Shown here: positions 8,261 to 16,517 of the stretch, piece by piece
How the letters are laid out: each line of letters opens with the position of its first letter
Position numbering within the stretch: the stretch's first letter is position 1
Source: Corynebacterium amycolatum
Lineage (GTDB): Bacteria; Actinomycetota; Actinomycetes; Mycobacteriales; Mycobacteriaceae
Direction of reading: 5' to 3'
Assembly (NCBI RefSeq): GCF_016889425.1
Contig: NZ_CP069513.1
Span: forward strand, 1,054,001-1,118,000
DNA length: 64,000 nucleotides
Notes under the pieces: model-generated
Seen by the model: only the letters and a program-made list of their open reading frames with translations
Told to the model about the DNA's origin: nothing
The model's database searches: none
Made by a program: the position numbers and the translations under genes

Positions 8261-9691
8261 GTGGCTGAGAAAAAGAAGATTGCAAACGTCCTTGCTAACC
8301 GATACGCCTCTGCGACTCTGGCGGAGTTGTGGAGCCCTGAGTACAAGATCATCCTCGAGCGCAAGCTCTGGATTGCAGTTTTGAAGGCCCAGGTCGCCCG
8401 CGGAATTGAGGTTCCGGAGGGCACTATCGAGGCGTATGAGAAGGTTATCGACCAGGTTGACCTCGACTCCATTGCCGCCCGTGAGCGTATTACTCGCCAC
8501 GATGTGAAGGCCCGCATTGAAGAGTTCTGTGAACTGGCTGGCACCGAGCACATTCACAAGGGAATGACCTCGCGTGACCTGACTGAAAACGTCGAGCAGC
8601 TGCAGGTACTGGAGTCGTTGAAGGTTGTGCGTGACAAGGCTGTCGCTGTTGCTGCTCGCACCGCCGAGAAGGCCGCGGAGTACCAGTCGCTGGTCATGGC
8701 GGGTCGTTCCCACAACGTCGCCGCGCAGGCAACTACTCTGGGCAAGCGCTTCGCCTCCGCTGCGGACGAGATGCTGCTGGGTATCGAGCGCGTAGAAGAC
8801 CTGATCTCCCGCTACCCGCTGCGCGGCATCAAGGGCCCGATGGGCACCGCCCAGGACATGCTGGATCTGCTTGACGGTGACGAGTCCGCACTGGCCTCCC
8901 TGGAAAACGAAATCGCTGCAGGCCTCGGCTTCGACCGCGTCTTTGACTCCGTCGGACAGGTTTACCCGCGCACCCTCGACTTCGACGCTCTGTCCGCGCT
9001 GGTCGAGCTCGGTGCAGGGCCGGCATCGCTGGCCACCACCATCCGCCTGATGGCCGGCAATGAGACCGTCACCGAGGGCTTCAAGGAAGGCCAGGTCGGC
9101 TCATCCGCCATGCCGCATAAGATGAATGCCCGCTCCTGTGAGCGCGTCCACGGTTTCCAGGTCATTCTGCGTGGCTACATGACCATGCTCTCCGAATACG
9201 CCGGTACTCAGTGGAACGAAGGCGACGTTTCCTGCTCCGTGGTCCGCCGCGTTGCGCTGCCGGATGCCTTCTTCGCCATGGACGGCATGTTTGAAACCTT
9301 CCTCACCGTCCTGTCCGAGTTCGGTGCATTCCCGGCCATGATTGACCGTGAGCTGGAGCGCTACCTACCGTTCCTCGCCTCCACCAAGATCCTCATGGCA
9401 GCTGTCCGCGCTGGTATGGGCCGCGAGGAAGCTCACGAGATTATCAAGGAGCACGCCGTCGCCACCGCATTGGATATGCGCGAAAAGGGCGCCGAGCAGA
9501 ATCTCACCGAACGTCTCGCTGCAGATGAGCGCTTCCCGCTGGATGCCGCAGGGCTTGCCGACGCTCTGGCAGACCGCCACGCGTTCATCGGTGCCGCAGA
9601 ATCTCAGGTTGACCGCGTAGTTGCGCGTGTGCAGACCGTCGTGGACAAGTACCCAGAGGCCGCGGCTTACAAGCCGGGCGAGATTCTGTAG
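8261..9691 (+). CDS. purB: Adenylosuccinate lyase PurB
   Basis: 476 residues from the GTG at 8261, preceded by TTGAGGGC. PurB performs two beta-eliminations releasing fumarate: SAICAR to AICAR in purine synthesis and adenylosuccinate to AMP. Family signatures include EHIHKGMTSRDLTENVEQ near residue 90, AGRSHNVAAQATTLGKRFA (catalytic His) near 145, and the fumarase/lyase signature GSSAMPHKMNARSCERV near 275 that carries the catalytic Ser loop. Length is normal. Other purine genes in the window (purC, purF, purM) are not in an operon with it. A terminator follows. Confidence 0.96.
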   Translation: MAEKKKIANVLANRYASATLAELWSPEYKIILERKLWIAVLKAQVARGIEVPEGTIEAYEKVIDQVDLDSIAARERITRHDVKARIEEFCELAGTEHIHKGMTSRDLTENVEQLQVLESLKVVRDKAVAVAARTAEKAAEYQSLVMAGRSHNVAAQATTLGKRFASAADEMLLGIERVEDLISRYPLRGIKGPMGTAQDMLDLLDGDESALASLENEIAAGLGFDRVFDSVGQVYPRTLDFDALSALVELGAGPASLATTIRLMAGNETVTEGFKEGQVGSSAMPHKMNARSCERVHGFQVILRGYMTMLSEYAGTQWNEGDVSCSVVRRVALPDAFFAMDGMFETFLTVLSEFGAFPAMIDRELERYLPFLASTKILMAAVRAGMGREEAHEIIKEHAVATALDMREKGAEQNLTERLAADERFPLDAAGLADALADRHAFIGAAESQVDRVVARVQTVVDKYPEAAAYKPGEIL

Positions 9692-9715
9692 CTTCACGTG
9701 CGTCACGCGCGAATC

Positions 9716-9751
9716 GCGAAACGTGAAACGTGAAACGCGAAACGCGCAAAC
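9716..9751. repeat. Short tandem heptamer repeat (GYGAAAC)
   Basis: GCGAAAC, GTGAAAC, GTGAAAC, GCGAAAC follow one another (9716-9743), then GCGCAAAC. It lies between the purB stop and its terminator. GTGAAAC resembles half of a parS site but no full palindrome is present. Confidence 0.7.
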
Positions 9752-9764
9752 GTAAGTACCTTTG

Positions 9765-9799
9765 AAAAACTCTGTCACGTTGATGGCAGAGTTTTTCTT
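9765..9799 (+). terminator. Rho-independent terminator of purB
   Basis: AAAAACTCTG (9765-9774) pairs with CAGAGTTTTT (9787-9796) around a 12-nt loop, ending in a T run. About 75 bp after the purB stop. Confidence 0.8.
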
Positions 9800-9888
9800 C
9801 GTTTGTTGGCGAAACCACCAGTGAGCAGCCAAGTTCCTCGGTACGATGAGCGATAAGTATCGAAACCTCTACGCGAAAGGTGCCCGAC

Positions 9889-10818
9889 GTGACATCGGCT
9901 GTTAGGACTTCGCTTTCTCGCCCGGGTGCCACATTGAATGTGCTGCGCTGGGTCCCAGAAAATGACAAGGGCGCGCCCATTACTCCTAAGGGAGTGGTGC
10001 AGATTGTCCACGGCATGGTCGAGTACGCCAACCGCTACGCTAAATTCGCCGAATACCTCGTATCCCAGGGCTATGCCGTCGTCGCGCACGACCATCGCGG
10101 CCACGGTATGACCAAGACGGATGCTGGCATCCCGGGCTACTTCGCTGACTATGGTGGCTGGAATCTAATTCTCGAAGACCTCCACGCAGTGCGCCAGTAC
10201 GTTGATGCAGAATTCCCAGGCAGCAAGCACTATATTCTCGGCCACTCTATGGGGTCACTTCTGACTCGTAACTACATCGCCAAGTACGGCGAGGGGCTTA
10301 CCGGCGTCATTATCATGGGCACCGTGTCGTGGCCAGGAGCTAAGGGCGATGCGGGAATGAAGGTTGCAAACCTGCTGGCTAAGATTCGTCCTACCGCGCC
10401 GGGCAAGCTGCTCAACACCCTCACCTTTGCTGATTACAACAAGGGCTTTGAGCGCCGCACTAAGTTTGATTGGCTCACCCGCGACCACAAGATTGTCGAT
10501 GCTTATATTGCGGACGACAAGTGTGGTTTCGTTCCCACCAATGCCTTTTTCCGTGACCTTCTCGTCGGCACGCACTACGCGAATTCGTCTGAAGCCTATG
10601 AGAAAGCGCCTGATGATCTGCCACTTTTCGTGGTTTCCGGTGCCGTTGATCCGGCGGGTGGCGCTGCCTGTGTGACTGAGGTCGTGGGCAAATACCTGAA
10701 CGCGGGGAAGAAGGACGTGCGCTTTAAGGTCTACCCGGATGGTCGCCATGAGATTCTCAACGAGTTGAATAAGGAAGAGGTCTACGCCGACATTTTGGCG
10801 TGGTTGAAGTCCCGCTAA
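9889..10818 (+). CDS. Alpha/beta hydrolase (monoacylglycerol lipase / lysophospholipase type)
   Basis: 309 residues from the GTG at 9889, chosen because GAAAGG lies 8 nt upstream; a GTG at 9880 would overlap that site. The fold shows an oxyanion motif VHGMVEYANRY, strand-turn HDHRGHGMT (typical of Hydrolase_4 / MGLL enzymes), nucleophile elbow GHSMGS, acid in VSGAVDPAGG and catalytic His in DGRHEILNE. No signal peptide, so it is probably cytosolic and acts on mono- or lysolipid esters. It stands alone between a terminator and a MITE-like repeat. Substrate is inferred from family only. Confidence 0.85.
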   Translation: MTSAVRTSLSRPGATLNVLRWVPENDKGAPITPKGVVQIVHGMVEYANRYAKFAEYLVSQGYAVVAHDHRGHGMTKTDAGIPGYFADYGGWNLILEDLHAVRQYVDAEFPGSKHYILGHSMGSLLTRNYIAKYGEGLTGVIIMGTVSWPGAKGDAGMKVANLLAKIRPTAPGKLLNTLTFADYNKGFERRTKFDWLTRDHKIVDAYIADDKCGFVPTNAFFRDLLVGTHYANSSEAYEKAPDDLPLFVVSGAVDPAGGAACVTEVVGKYLNAGKKDVRFKVYPDGRHEILNELNKEEVYADILAWLKSR

Positions 10819-10826
10819 GGGGAGCT

Positions 10827-11119
10827 GGTTAATAGGCGAAAAGTGTGCCCGCTCGGCGTGTCGACCGGCGCGTCGGCGGGTGGGGGGCCTTCGATACTTA
10901 CCTCAATGCGAGTTACTGACTGCGTTTATGTCAGCGACGGCGGGGGATCTGAGTTACTGACTGCGTTTATGTCAGAAATGGCCCGAAAAATGGTCTGAAA
11001 GTGTCATAAACTCGCACAGTTTTACATTTGCAGCCCGTATTCACGTGTGGAGTCCGTAATTTTTGGTGTCTGCCCAGTCATTATCTTGAGAATCAGACAC
11101 ACCTTTTGTCTATTAACCC
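10827..11119 (+). repeat. MITE-like element, copy 1 (about 293 bp, non-coding)
   Basis: The left end GGTTAATAGGCGAAAAGTG (10827 onward) and the inverted right end, read from 11119 on the minus strand as GGGTTAATAGACAAAAGGTG, form an imperfect terminal inverted repeat. The core holds GAGTTACTGACTGCGTTTA twice (near 10909 and 10951) and the opposite arm TGTCATAAACTCGCAC (11002-11017). Copy 4 (45896-46183) aligns over nearly the whole length in inverted orientation. No open reading frame and no clear target-site duplication. It fills most of the gap between the hydrolase and the VWA gene. Confidence 0.7.
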
Positions 11120-11280
11120 AGAGGTGCTGGAAGAACGTGTGCGCTAGCTCGGGGTTCGCGCCACTAGTGGAGCGCCTGTGTGAGCCCTAGAAAGCCACCG
11201 CACTTCTAATAAGTTTCCATTGCGCGGATGCTTTTGTCGGGTAACGTTCTTTTCACGCTGGAAGAAAAGGAACCGACCAC

Positions 11281-13260
11281 ATGATCAGAACAAGACAACT
11301 CTCGGCGGTCGTGCTCACCATTTCCATGTTGCTGGTGCTCGTAGGCTCTTTTGCGGGAATCACAGCAGGGCGTGCACAGGCGCAAGAGACTGCGAGTACT
11401 ATCTCGCCAACCATGGTGATCCTGGATGCTTCAGGGTCAATGCTTGCCGACGATGCGGGTGGCCAAACCCGAATGGAGGCAGCGAAGGACGCGACGAGTA
11501 AGTTCGCGGGATCTGTGTCAGAGGACTCCGAAATTGGGTTCATGGTCTACGGCACGGAAGTCGGCAATTCGCCGGAGGAGCGGGAAGCTGGCTGTCAGGA
11601 CATCACCACGCTGCTGCCCGTGCAGGCTGGCAACTCGGCGAAGATTCCTGCTGAAGTAGGAAAGATCCAAGCCTCCGGCCACACCCCGATGGGGCCTGCG
11701 CTGCGTCAGGCTGCCGATGAGTTGCCGAAAGAAGGGCAACGTTCGATTGTGTTGGTCTCCGATGGTGAGGACACCTGTGCTCCGCCACCGGTGTGCGAGG
11801 TAGCCAAAGAACTCAAGCAGCAGGGCATTGATCTGGTCATCAACACAGTTGGTTTCCTCGTTGATGCGGGCGCACGTGCTGAACTTGAGTGCATTGCTGA
11901 GGCCACAGGCGGCGAGTACCTAGACGCCCAGGACTCCGATTCGCTGGCTGAGTCCATGAAGACGCTGGCGACCCGCACCGCACGCACCGCGCAGTCCAGC
12001 GCGCAAGAGATACAGGGCGGCGACGCTCCTACGAGCGCTACCCAGGTGCCTGCCGACGTGGAAACGTTCTCGACCAAGCTGCGGGAAAAGACTCCTGAGT
12101 CCGAGCGCAGCATCAGTAATCAGGAAGGCGACGGTGCTGAGTACTTCTCCGTCCCGGTCGCTGAGGGAGAGCGGCTTGCAATTAGTGCGGCCACGTTGCC
12201 GGGAGCGTCGTCAGGCGCGACTTTGATGGACCTAGATATCCGCAACTTCGCGCTCACTATGCATTTGGACGACAGCAGTTGCTTCCTTGCCAATGATTTC
12301 GGCAATGGCATCATCGACTCCAATGGCCCCTTTTTCGCATCGATAACAACCAAGCAGCCCGGAGGAGCGGAGGGGGACTGTAAGTCGGGCAATATGGTGT
12401 TCTCCGTGGCCCGAAAAGGAGGCCCCTTCGAAGGTCAGGACATTCCTGCAGAAGTGATCATCAAGCGTTTCGCCAACGAAAACCTGACTGATGTGCCGGA
12501 GGCGTTCCCGTCCGACAAGGAGAGCTTGAACCCTCCGCCCGCGACGCCGGAAGCAGATCAGGCTAAGAAGGTCACCCCAGGTTCGTGGTTCGATGACGCC
12601 ACGGAACTTACTGCCGACAACATCAGCAGCGTCACGGCCGACATTGTTCCTGGTGAGACGCACGTGTACAAGATCAAGTCCGAGTATGGGCAGCAGCTCC
12701 GCGGCGCCGTCAAACTCATTGACGCCCCAGAAGCGGACAAGCTTGCACAAATCTCCGGCCTGGATATCAAGACGCTGAATTCGGCACGCCAGCTCGCCGG
12801 TAGCGAGGAAAGCCGTCCGGTAAATGAACACCAGATTGGCGAAGAGACAACATTTGGTAACTCGGCCCGGATTAACTACCGCAATCGGATCGGCGAAGAT
12901 GGCGAAAAGTCGGGCGATTACGAGGCTGAAAGAGCGTGGCTGGATGGTGACCAGTACATCGTTGTCTTCTTCAACAACAGTTGGGGCGCCGGTAAATCCC
13001 ACGATGTCGCGGATGTTCAAAACGTCCCGGTGACTTACCAGCTGACCACGGAGTTGGTCGGCGAGAAGATCCCGGGCCCAGCTTTTGAACAGGTCGCGCA
13101 CAAGTCGCCAAGTAGCGAAACCCCGACTAGTAGCCAGCAGAATCCGAAGACCACCGAAGAAAACGAGGATGACGGCTCCTCGAAGATGATGTGGTTCTCT
13201 ATGGGGACAGTGCTTCTAGTCTTGGTCATCGGCGCGACAATCGCGTTGACCCGTAAGTAA
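11281..13260 (+). CDS. Membrane-anchored secreted protein with von Willebrand factor A domain
   Basis: 659 residues. Signal peptide at 1-35 ending AGRAQAQ; VWA domain from about residue 43 with an intact metal-dependent adhesion site, DASGS at 49-53, then conserved LVSDGEDTC near 160. The middle region (about 230-600) is not recognised and is beta-rich and acidic; before the end lies a Ser/Thr/Glu-rich linker (SSSETPTSSQQNPKT is part of it) and a C-terminal transmembrane helix (MMWFSMGTVLLVLVIG) with only three residues inside. So the protein is probably exposed outside the membrane. AAAAGGAA precedes the ATG. No operon partner. Role unknown; VWA domains bind proteins in a metal-dependent way. 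Confidence 0.82.
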   Translation: MIRTRQLSAVVLTISMLLVLVGSFAGITAGRAQAQETASTISPTMVILDASGSMLADDAGGQTRMEAAKDATSKFAGSVSEDSEIGFMVYGTEVGNSPEEREAGCQDITTLLPVQAGNSAKIPAEVGKIQASGHTPMGPALRQAADELPKEGQRSIVLVSDGEDTCAPPPVCEVAKELKQQGIDLVINTVGFLVDAGARAELECIAEATGGEYLDAQDSDSLAESMKTLATRTARTAQSSAQEIQGGDAPTSATQVPADVETFSTKLREKTPESERSISNQEGDGAEYFSVPVAEGERLAISAATLPGASSGATLMDLDIRNFALTMHLDDSSCFLANDFGNGIIDSNGPFFASITTKQPGGAEGDCKSGNMVFSVARKGGPFEGQDIPAEVIIKRFANENLTDVPEAFPSDKESLNPPPATPEADQAKKVTPGSWFDDATELTADNISSVTADIVPGETHVYKIKSEYGQQLRGAVKLIDAPEADKLAQISGLDIKTLNSARQLAGSEESRPVNEHQIGEETTFGNSARINYRNRIGEDGEKSGDYEAERAWLDGDQYIVVFFNNSWGAGKSHDVADVQNVPVTYQLTTELVGEKIPGPAFEQVAHKSPSSETPTSSQQNPKTTEENEDDGSSKMMWFSMGTVLLVLVIGATIALTRK

Positions 13261-13262
13261 CG

Positions 13263-13958
13263 CTAGAGCGTCCAGTACACGCCGAATCGGTCAGGCTTGA
13301 CGACGGCTTCCGTGCCCTCGGCAACCTCAGCGCCTGTAAGGCCAAGCGCTTGGCAGGCGCTTTCGACCTCTTCGGCAGAATCGCTGGAGAGACGCATCGC
13401 CACACCGTCGCCGAAGGTGAAATTGTGCATGCCCGGCGAGTCGAGCGTCATGAAATTCTCTGACCCGAAAAGTTGGTTGTATACCTCGGTGGCGGCGGCA
13501 GCCTGTGGTTCGTCGCCTGTCCACATGAAGTAGGGAATAACGGCGGGATTCGCTGTCTTTGCGGCAGAGTCCGTGCTTGCAGCCCCGCTGGTTAAGGAAT
13601 TAATCATCAGTTGCCAGTTGACCCCATTGCCGTCGACCAACCAGCCAAAGAGCGGCGAGAAATCGTAGCTGGTCAGGGGCATGAGTGCAGCACCACCGCT
13701 GATGGTTTCATCACCCGCCATCAGATGCTCCCACAGGCTGCGTAGCTGGTTTTCCTGACCAGGGGCAAATCGCACCATAAAAGACACAGCGGGGGTTAAT
13801 CGGCGGTTCCCGTTCTCAATGAGTTCGAAGTCCATCCCGCCGATGGTGAGCGTGGTGGAGTTGGGCTTGATGTTGGAGTGAAAACCTTCGGCGTAAAACC
13901 GCGCAGCGGCGCGGGGGTCGTCGTTAAGCGCGATCACGGCCGAGATAGAAACAGTCAT
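13263..13958 (-). CDS. VOC-superfamily protein (PhnB-like, two glyoxalase-type halves)
   Basis: 231 residues made of two similar halves, each beginning with a short helix-strand unit: ISAVIALNDDPRAAARFYAEGF at the N-terminus (key residues N8-F19) and NPAVIPYFMWTGDEPQAAAA at about 130. This pattern fits the PF06983/PhnB branch of the VOC fold, often annotated 3-demethylubiquinone methyltransferase-like, whose members are mostly of unknown function. ATG at 13958 follows a TAGGCT -10 box by 7 nt, suggesting a leaderless mRNA. It converges with the VWA gene (2 bp between stops). Two 12-mer repeat copies lie near its ends (13294, 13919). Confidence 0.7.
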   Translation of the reverse strand: MTVSISAVIALNDDPRAAARFYAEGFHSNIKPNSTTLTIGGMDFELIENGNRRLTPAVSFMVRFAPGQENQLRSLWEHLMAGDETISGGAALMPLTSYDFSPLFGWLVDGNGVNWQLMINSLTSGAASTDSAAKTANPAVIPYFMWTGDEPQAAAATEVYNQLFGSENFMTLDSPGMHNFTFGDGVAMRLSSDSAEEVESACQALGLTGAEVAEGTEAVVKPDRFGVYWTL

Positions 13959-13965
13959 GAAAATG

Positions 13966-13971
13966 AGCCTA
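13966..13971 (-). promoter_or_regulatory. -10 box of the VOC gene (leaderless)
   Basis: TAGGCT on the minus strand, 7 nt before the ATG at 13958; no Shine-Dalgarno present. Confidence 0.5.
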
Positions 13972-14078
13972 ACGACGAGCGCTTAGCCGTGCAGAGAACG
14001 CAGCGTTTGATCCTAGTCAGTGAAGAATCTTCATACGGCGATATCCCCAGTAACGCTGCGCTGATTAGGGGATTTCAG

Positions 14079-14654
14079 TTAGTGGCGTGGGCTCTGCTCT
14101 CGAACTAGGTCTGCAAATCTGTTGATGTAGTCGCGAACAAAGTCCTCAGTGCTTGACGACGTGAATTCTCCTTGTTCGTCAATGAGTGTTGGCGATTGTC
14201 CCAGGAAGACCTCTGGCTGACCGAGCATCGGCATGTCGAAGTACGACAGCGCGAGTCGCAAGTTCTTCTGAGAGCTATAACCTCCCATACGGCCGACGGA
14301 GTGGCTGATAATTCCCGCGGGCAGGTTCTTCCATGCCACATCACCGTTGGGCTTAGATCCGATGTCAACGGCATTCTTCAGAGCTGCAGGAATTGTGCGG
14401 TTGTTTTCTGGGGTGACAAATAGGATGCCATCGCTGGCTTTAATGGTTTCCCGGAAACTGGTGTATTCCGCGGGAGTCGCAATATCGGACACTGCGGGGT
14501 CGTCGTAGTCGAAGTTGTAGAGAGGGAGGTCACGAATCTCGACGATGTCGACTTTGAAGTCATCGGGGAAGTACGTGGCTGCCTTGAGTGCAATCTTTCG
14601 TGCATAGGAGGCTCGACGCAAGCTTCCTACCAGGATAGAAATCTGTGCAGTCAT
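14079..14654 (-). CDS. NAD(P)H-dependent FMN reductase, third gene of the nrdI-nrdF operon
   Basis: 191 residues, flavodoxin-like fold of the NADPH-dependent FMN reductase / chromate reductase family. The FMN-phosphate loop is ILVGSLRRASYARK near residue 7, and the isoalloxazine-binding loop is VTPENNRTIPAALKNAVD near 83, both well conserved. AAGAAAGGAAC precedes the ATG and only 42 bp separate it from nrdF, so it is probably co-transcribed with nrdI and nrdF. By inference it may supply reduced flavin or reduce NrdI directly; general quinone or flavin reduction is the alternative. Confidence 0.85.
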   Translation of the reverse strand: MTAQISILVGSLRRASYARKIALKAATYFPDDFKVDIVEIRDLPLYNFDYDDPAVSDIATPAEYTSFRETIKASDGILFVTPENNRTIPAALKNAVDIGSKPNGDVAWKNLPAGIISHSVGRMGGYSSQKNLRLALSYFDMPMLGQPEVFLGQSPTLIDEQGEFTSSSTEDFVRDYINRFADLVREQSPRH

Positions 14655-14696
14655 GCGAATGTTCCTTTCTTAGGATGTATGGGGAAAGACGTGGAT

Positions 14697-15701
14697 TTAG
14701 AAATCCCAGTCTTCATCTGCGGTGTCTTCGGCTTTTCCGATGACATATGCGGAGCCGGAACCGGAGAAAAAGTCGTGGTTTTCATCTGACCCCGGGGTGA
14801 GGGCGGCGAGAATTTCGGGCTTGAAGGCGGTCTCTTCATGGTTAAACCGCTGCGGGTATCCCAAGTTCATGAGCGCTTTGTTGGCGTTGTATCGAATGAA
14901 GTTGGCAACGTCGTCGTAGAGCCCGAGTGGTTGGTATAGGGCTTCGGAGTACCTCAGTTCGAGCTGGTATAGATCATCGAGAAGTTCGAAGACGAAAGCC
15001 TTCATCTGCGTTTGCGTGGCGGTGTCGTAGGTTTCTACGCCTCGCTGGAATTTGTAGCCGGAGTAATAGCCGTGAACAGCTTTGTCACGCAGAATCAGGC
15101 GCACCATGTCGGCGGTATTGGTCAGGATGCCACGTGATGCGAAGTGCAGCGGGAGGTAGAAGCCGGCGTAGAGCGAGAAGGACGAAAGAAGCGTTGCTGC
15201 CGCCTTTCGCTTGAGTGGAACGTCGCCGTAATAGTGTTTGAGCACAGCTTTTGACCGAGCCTGCAGGATGTCATTGGCGACTGCCCATTGGTAGGCAGCG
15301 TCGATGTCAGGGGTATTGGATAGCGTAGAAAATACTGAAGAATAAGACTTTGCATGCACTGCTTGCATGAAAGCGATATTCGTGTAGACGGCCTCTTCAT
15401 GTTCGGTGCGGGCATCTTGAATTTGGGAAATCTCCCCGACAGACGCCTGGACTGTGTCGAGCATGGTCAGTCCGGTGAAGACCTTCATGGTCAGCTCGCG
15501 TTCTAGATCGGTGAGACGTCGCCAGTCTGCAAGGTCATTGGACAGCGGAACTTTTTCGGGCAGCCAAAAATTTGCTGTTAGGCGATTCCACACTTCGAGA
15601 TCTTTGTCATCTTGCACTCGGTTCCAGTTGATCGGCCGAAGGCGGGCAGCTGGGTCCTTTCGAAAAGACGGTGGCGTAGTTGAATAGCTGTAGATGTTCA
15701 A
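14697..15701 (-). CDS. nrdF: Ribonucleotide reductase small subunit NrdF with class Ie (QSK) metal-site substitutions
   Basis: 334 residues from a TTG at 15701, which overlaps the nrdI TGA (TTGA) and follows GGAGGAG by 9 nt. Clearly an R2 protein: [30 protein letters not shown] region and the tail [12 protein letters not shown]...DWDF that binds NrdE. Aligned to class Ib NrdF as I recall it, the metal ligands are D82, then Q113 (usual Glu, in FMQAVH), H116, S173 (usual Glu, in LLSSF), K207 (usual Glu, in RDKAVH) and H210; the radical Tyr is Y120. Codons CAA, TCG and AAA are unambiguous. This QSK set defines class Ie (NrdF2), which works without metal through a DOPA radical. No nrdE or nrdH is adjacent; the large subunit must be encoded elsewhere. 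Confidence 0.95.
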   Translation of the reverse strand: MNIYSYSTTPPSFRKDPAARLRPINWNRVQDDKDLEVWNRLTANFWLPEKVPLSNDLADWRRLTDLERELTMKVFTGLTMLDTVQASVGEISQIQDARTEHEEAVYTNIAFMQAVHAKSYSSVFSTLSNTPDIDAAYQWAVANDILQARSKAVLKHYYGDVPLKRKAAATLLSSFSLYAGFYLPLHFASRGILTNTADMVRLILRDKAVHGYYSGYKFQRGVETYDTATQTQMKAFVFELLDDLYQLELRYSEALYQPLGLYDDVANFIRYNANKALMNLGYPQRFNHEETAFKPEILAALTPGSDENHDFFSGSGSAYVIGKAEDTADEDWDF

Positions 15702-16162
15702 GAAGTAGCGCTCCTCCAGAATTTTTCCAGGCCCTCTTTGACGTTTTCCACATCGTGGTCTGTCCCCAGTAGCTCGTAGTGGTATAGCTCCGGAACCTGG
15801 CATTTTGCAGAAATGATGGCTCCGGCTATGCAAAAGTCGGTGCCGAAATTTGTGTTGCCCGAGGTGATGACACCGCGGATGAAACTCCTGTTGGTTTCGT
15901 CGTTGAGAAAAGCGATGACTTGCTTAGGTACCGCGCGGCGCCGACATCCGCCACCATAAGTCGGTGTGATCAGGACAAATGGGCTGCAAACGCGAATCAT
16001 TCCGTCTTTTCGCGGATGTAACGGGATGCGTGCTGCTGGTTGAGCCAGCTTTTGGACGAACCGGTGAGTGTTTTCAGAAGCACTGGAGAAGTACACGATT
16101 CGGGGTGACTCCTCCGGTGGGAGTTCCGTGAAAGTCAGCGGCGTCTTCGATGATGAAGACAC
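15698..16162 (-). CDS. nrdI: NrdI, flavodoxin-like activator of NrdF
   Basis: 154 residues. NrdI is a small FMN protein that, when reduced, makes superoxide to activate class Ib NrdF, and in class Ie systems is needed to hydroxylate the tyrosine to DOPA. Seen here: N-terminal [16 protein letters not shown] (phosphate loop), then ITPTYGGG and [15 protein letters not shown], the FMN-contact loops. The GTG at 16162 is the start because GGAGGT lies 6 nt upstream. It overlaps nrdF by four bases. A 22-bp palindrome sits just upstream of the ribosome binding site. Confidence 0.95.
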   Translation of the reverse strand: MSSSSKTPLTFTELPPEESPRIVYFSSASENTHRFVQKLAQPAARIPLHPRKDGMIRVCSPFVLITPTYGGGCRRRAVPKQVIAFLNDETNRSFIRGVITSGNTNFGTDFCIAGAIISAKCQVPELYHYELLGTDHDVENVKEGLEKFWRSATS

Positions 16163-16174
16163 TCGATTACCTCC

Positions 16175-16196
16175 TATGTTCAATGGATTGAACATA
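16175..16196 (-). promoter_or_regulatory. Palindromic operator of the nrdI-nrdF operon
   Basis: TATGTTCAAT-GG-ATTGAACATA, a perfect 10-bp inverted repeat with a 2-bp centre, directly upstream of the nrdI ribosome binding site. It would block transcription when bound. It does not look like an NrdR box; the regulator is unknown. Confidence 0.7.
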
Positions 16197-16433
16197 AAAT
16201 AGAGGAGTGAATGGGGTGTCAACAAGGCGTTGCCTACATGCGGTTGAAAAGTGCTTAGTCACGCAATTGCGAAGTAAAGCCGCGACTCTGCATTAACGGC
16301 GGAAAAACCCAGCAGCTGATCTTCAAGGCGGGAAAGTGGCGGGGTTGCCGGCCGGGGGGGGGAGAGAGGGAGGAGGCGGTGTCTCTCGGAGGGGGCTCCA
16401 GTCGTGCCCTGGGCAAAAGCACAACAGGGAAAC

Positions 16434-16501
16434 AAAACCGCCGCGCTTTGGAAAGGCCCAGTCGATGAGGAGACTGGTTTTCCAAAGCGCGGCGGTTTTT
16501 C
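16434..16501 (-). terminator. Long hairpin terminator after the fadA-fabG-maoC operon
   Basis: A 21-bp perfect arm (16434-16454) pairs with 16479-16499, and a second short stem (CCAGTC/GACTGG) forms inside the loop. On the minus strand it ends in GCGGCGG then TTTT, 17 bp beyond the maoC stop. The stretch 16197-16433 left of it has no gene; it includes a run of 9-10 G and purine-rich sequence at about 16353-16390. Confidence 0.8.
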
Positions 16502-16517
16502 AGCGCTTTCGCATCAA

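Noticed and set aside
9711..9751. Possible parS centromere site
   Set aside because: Only half-sites GTGAAAC in direct repeat; the full TGTTTCACGTGAAACA palindrome is absent.
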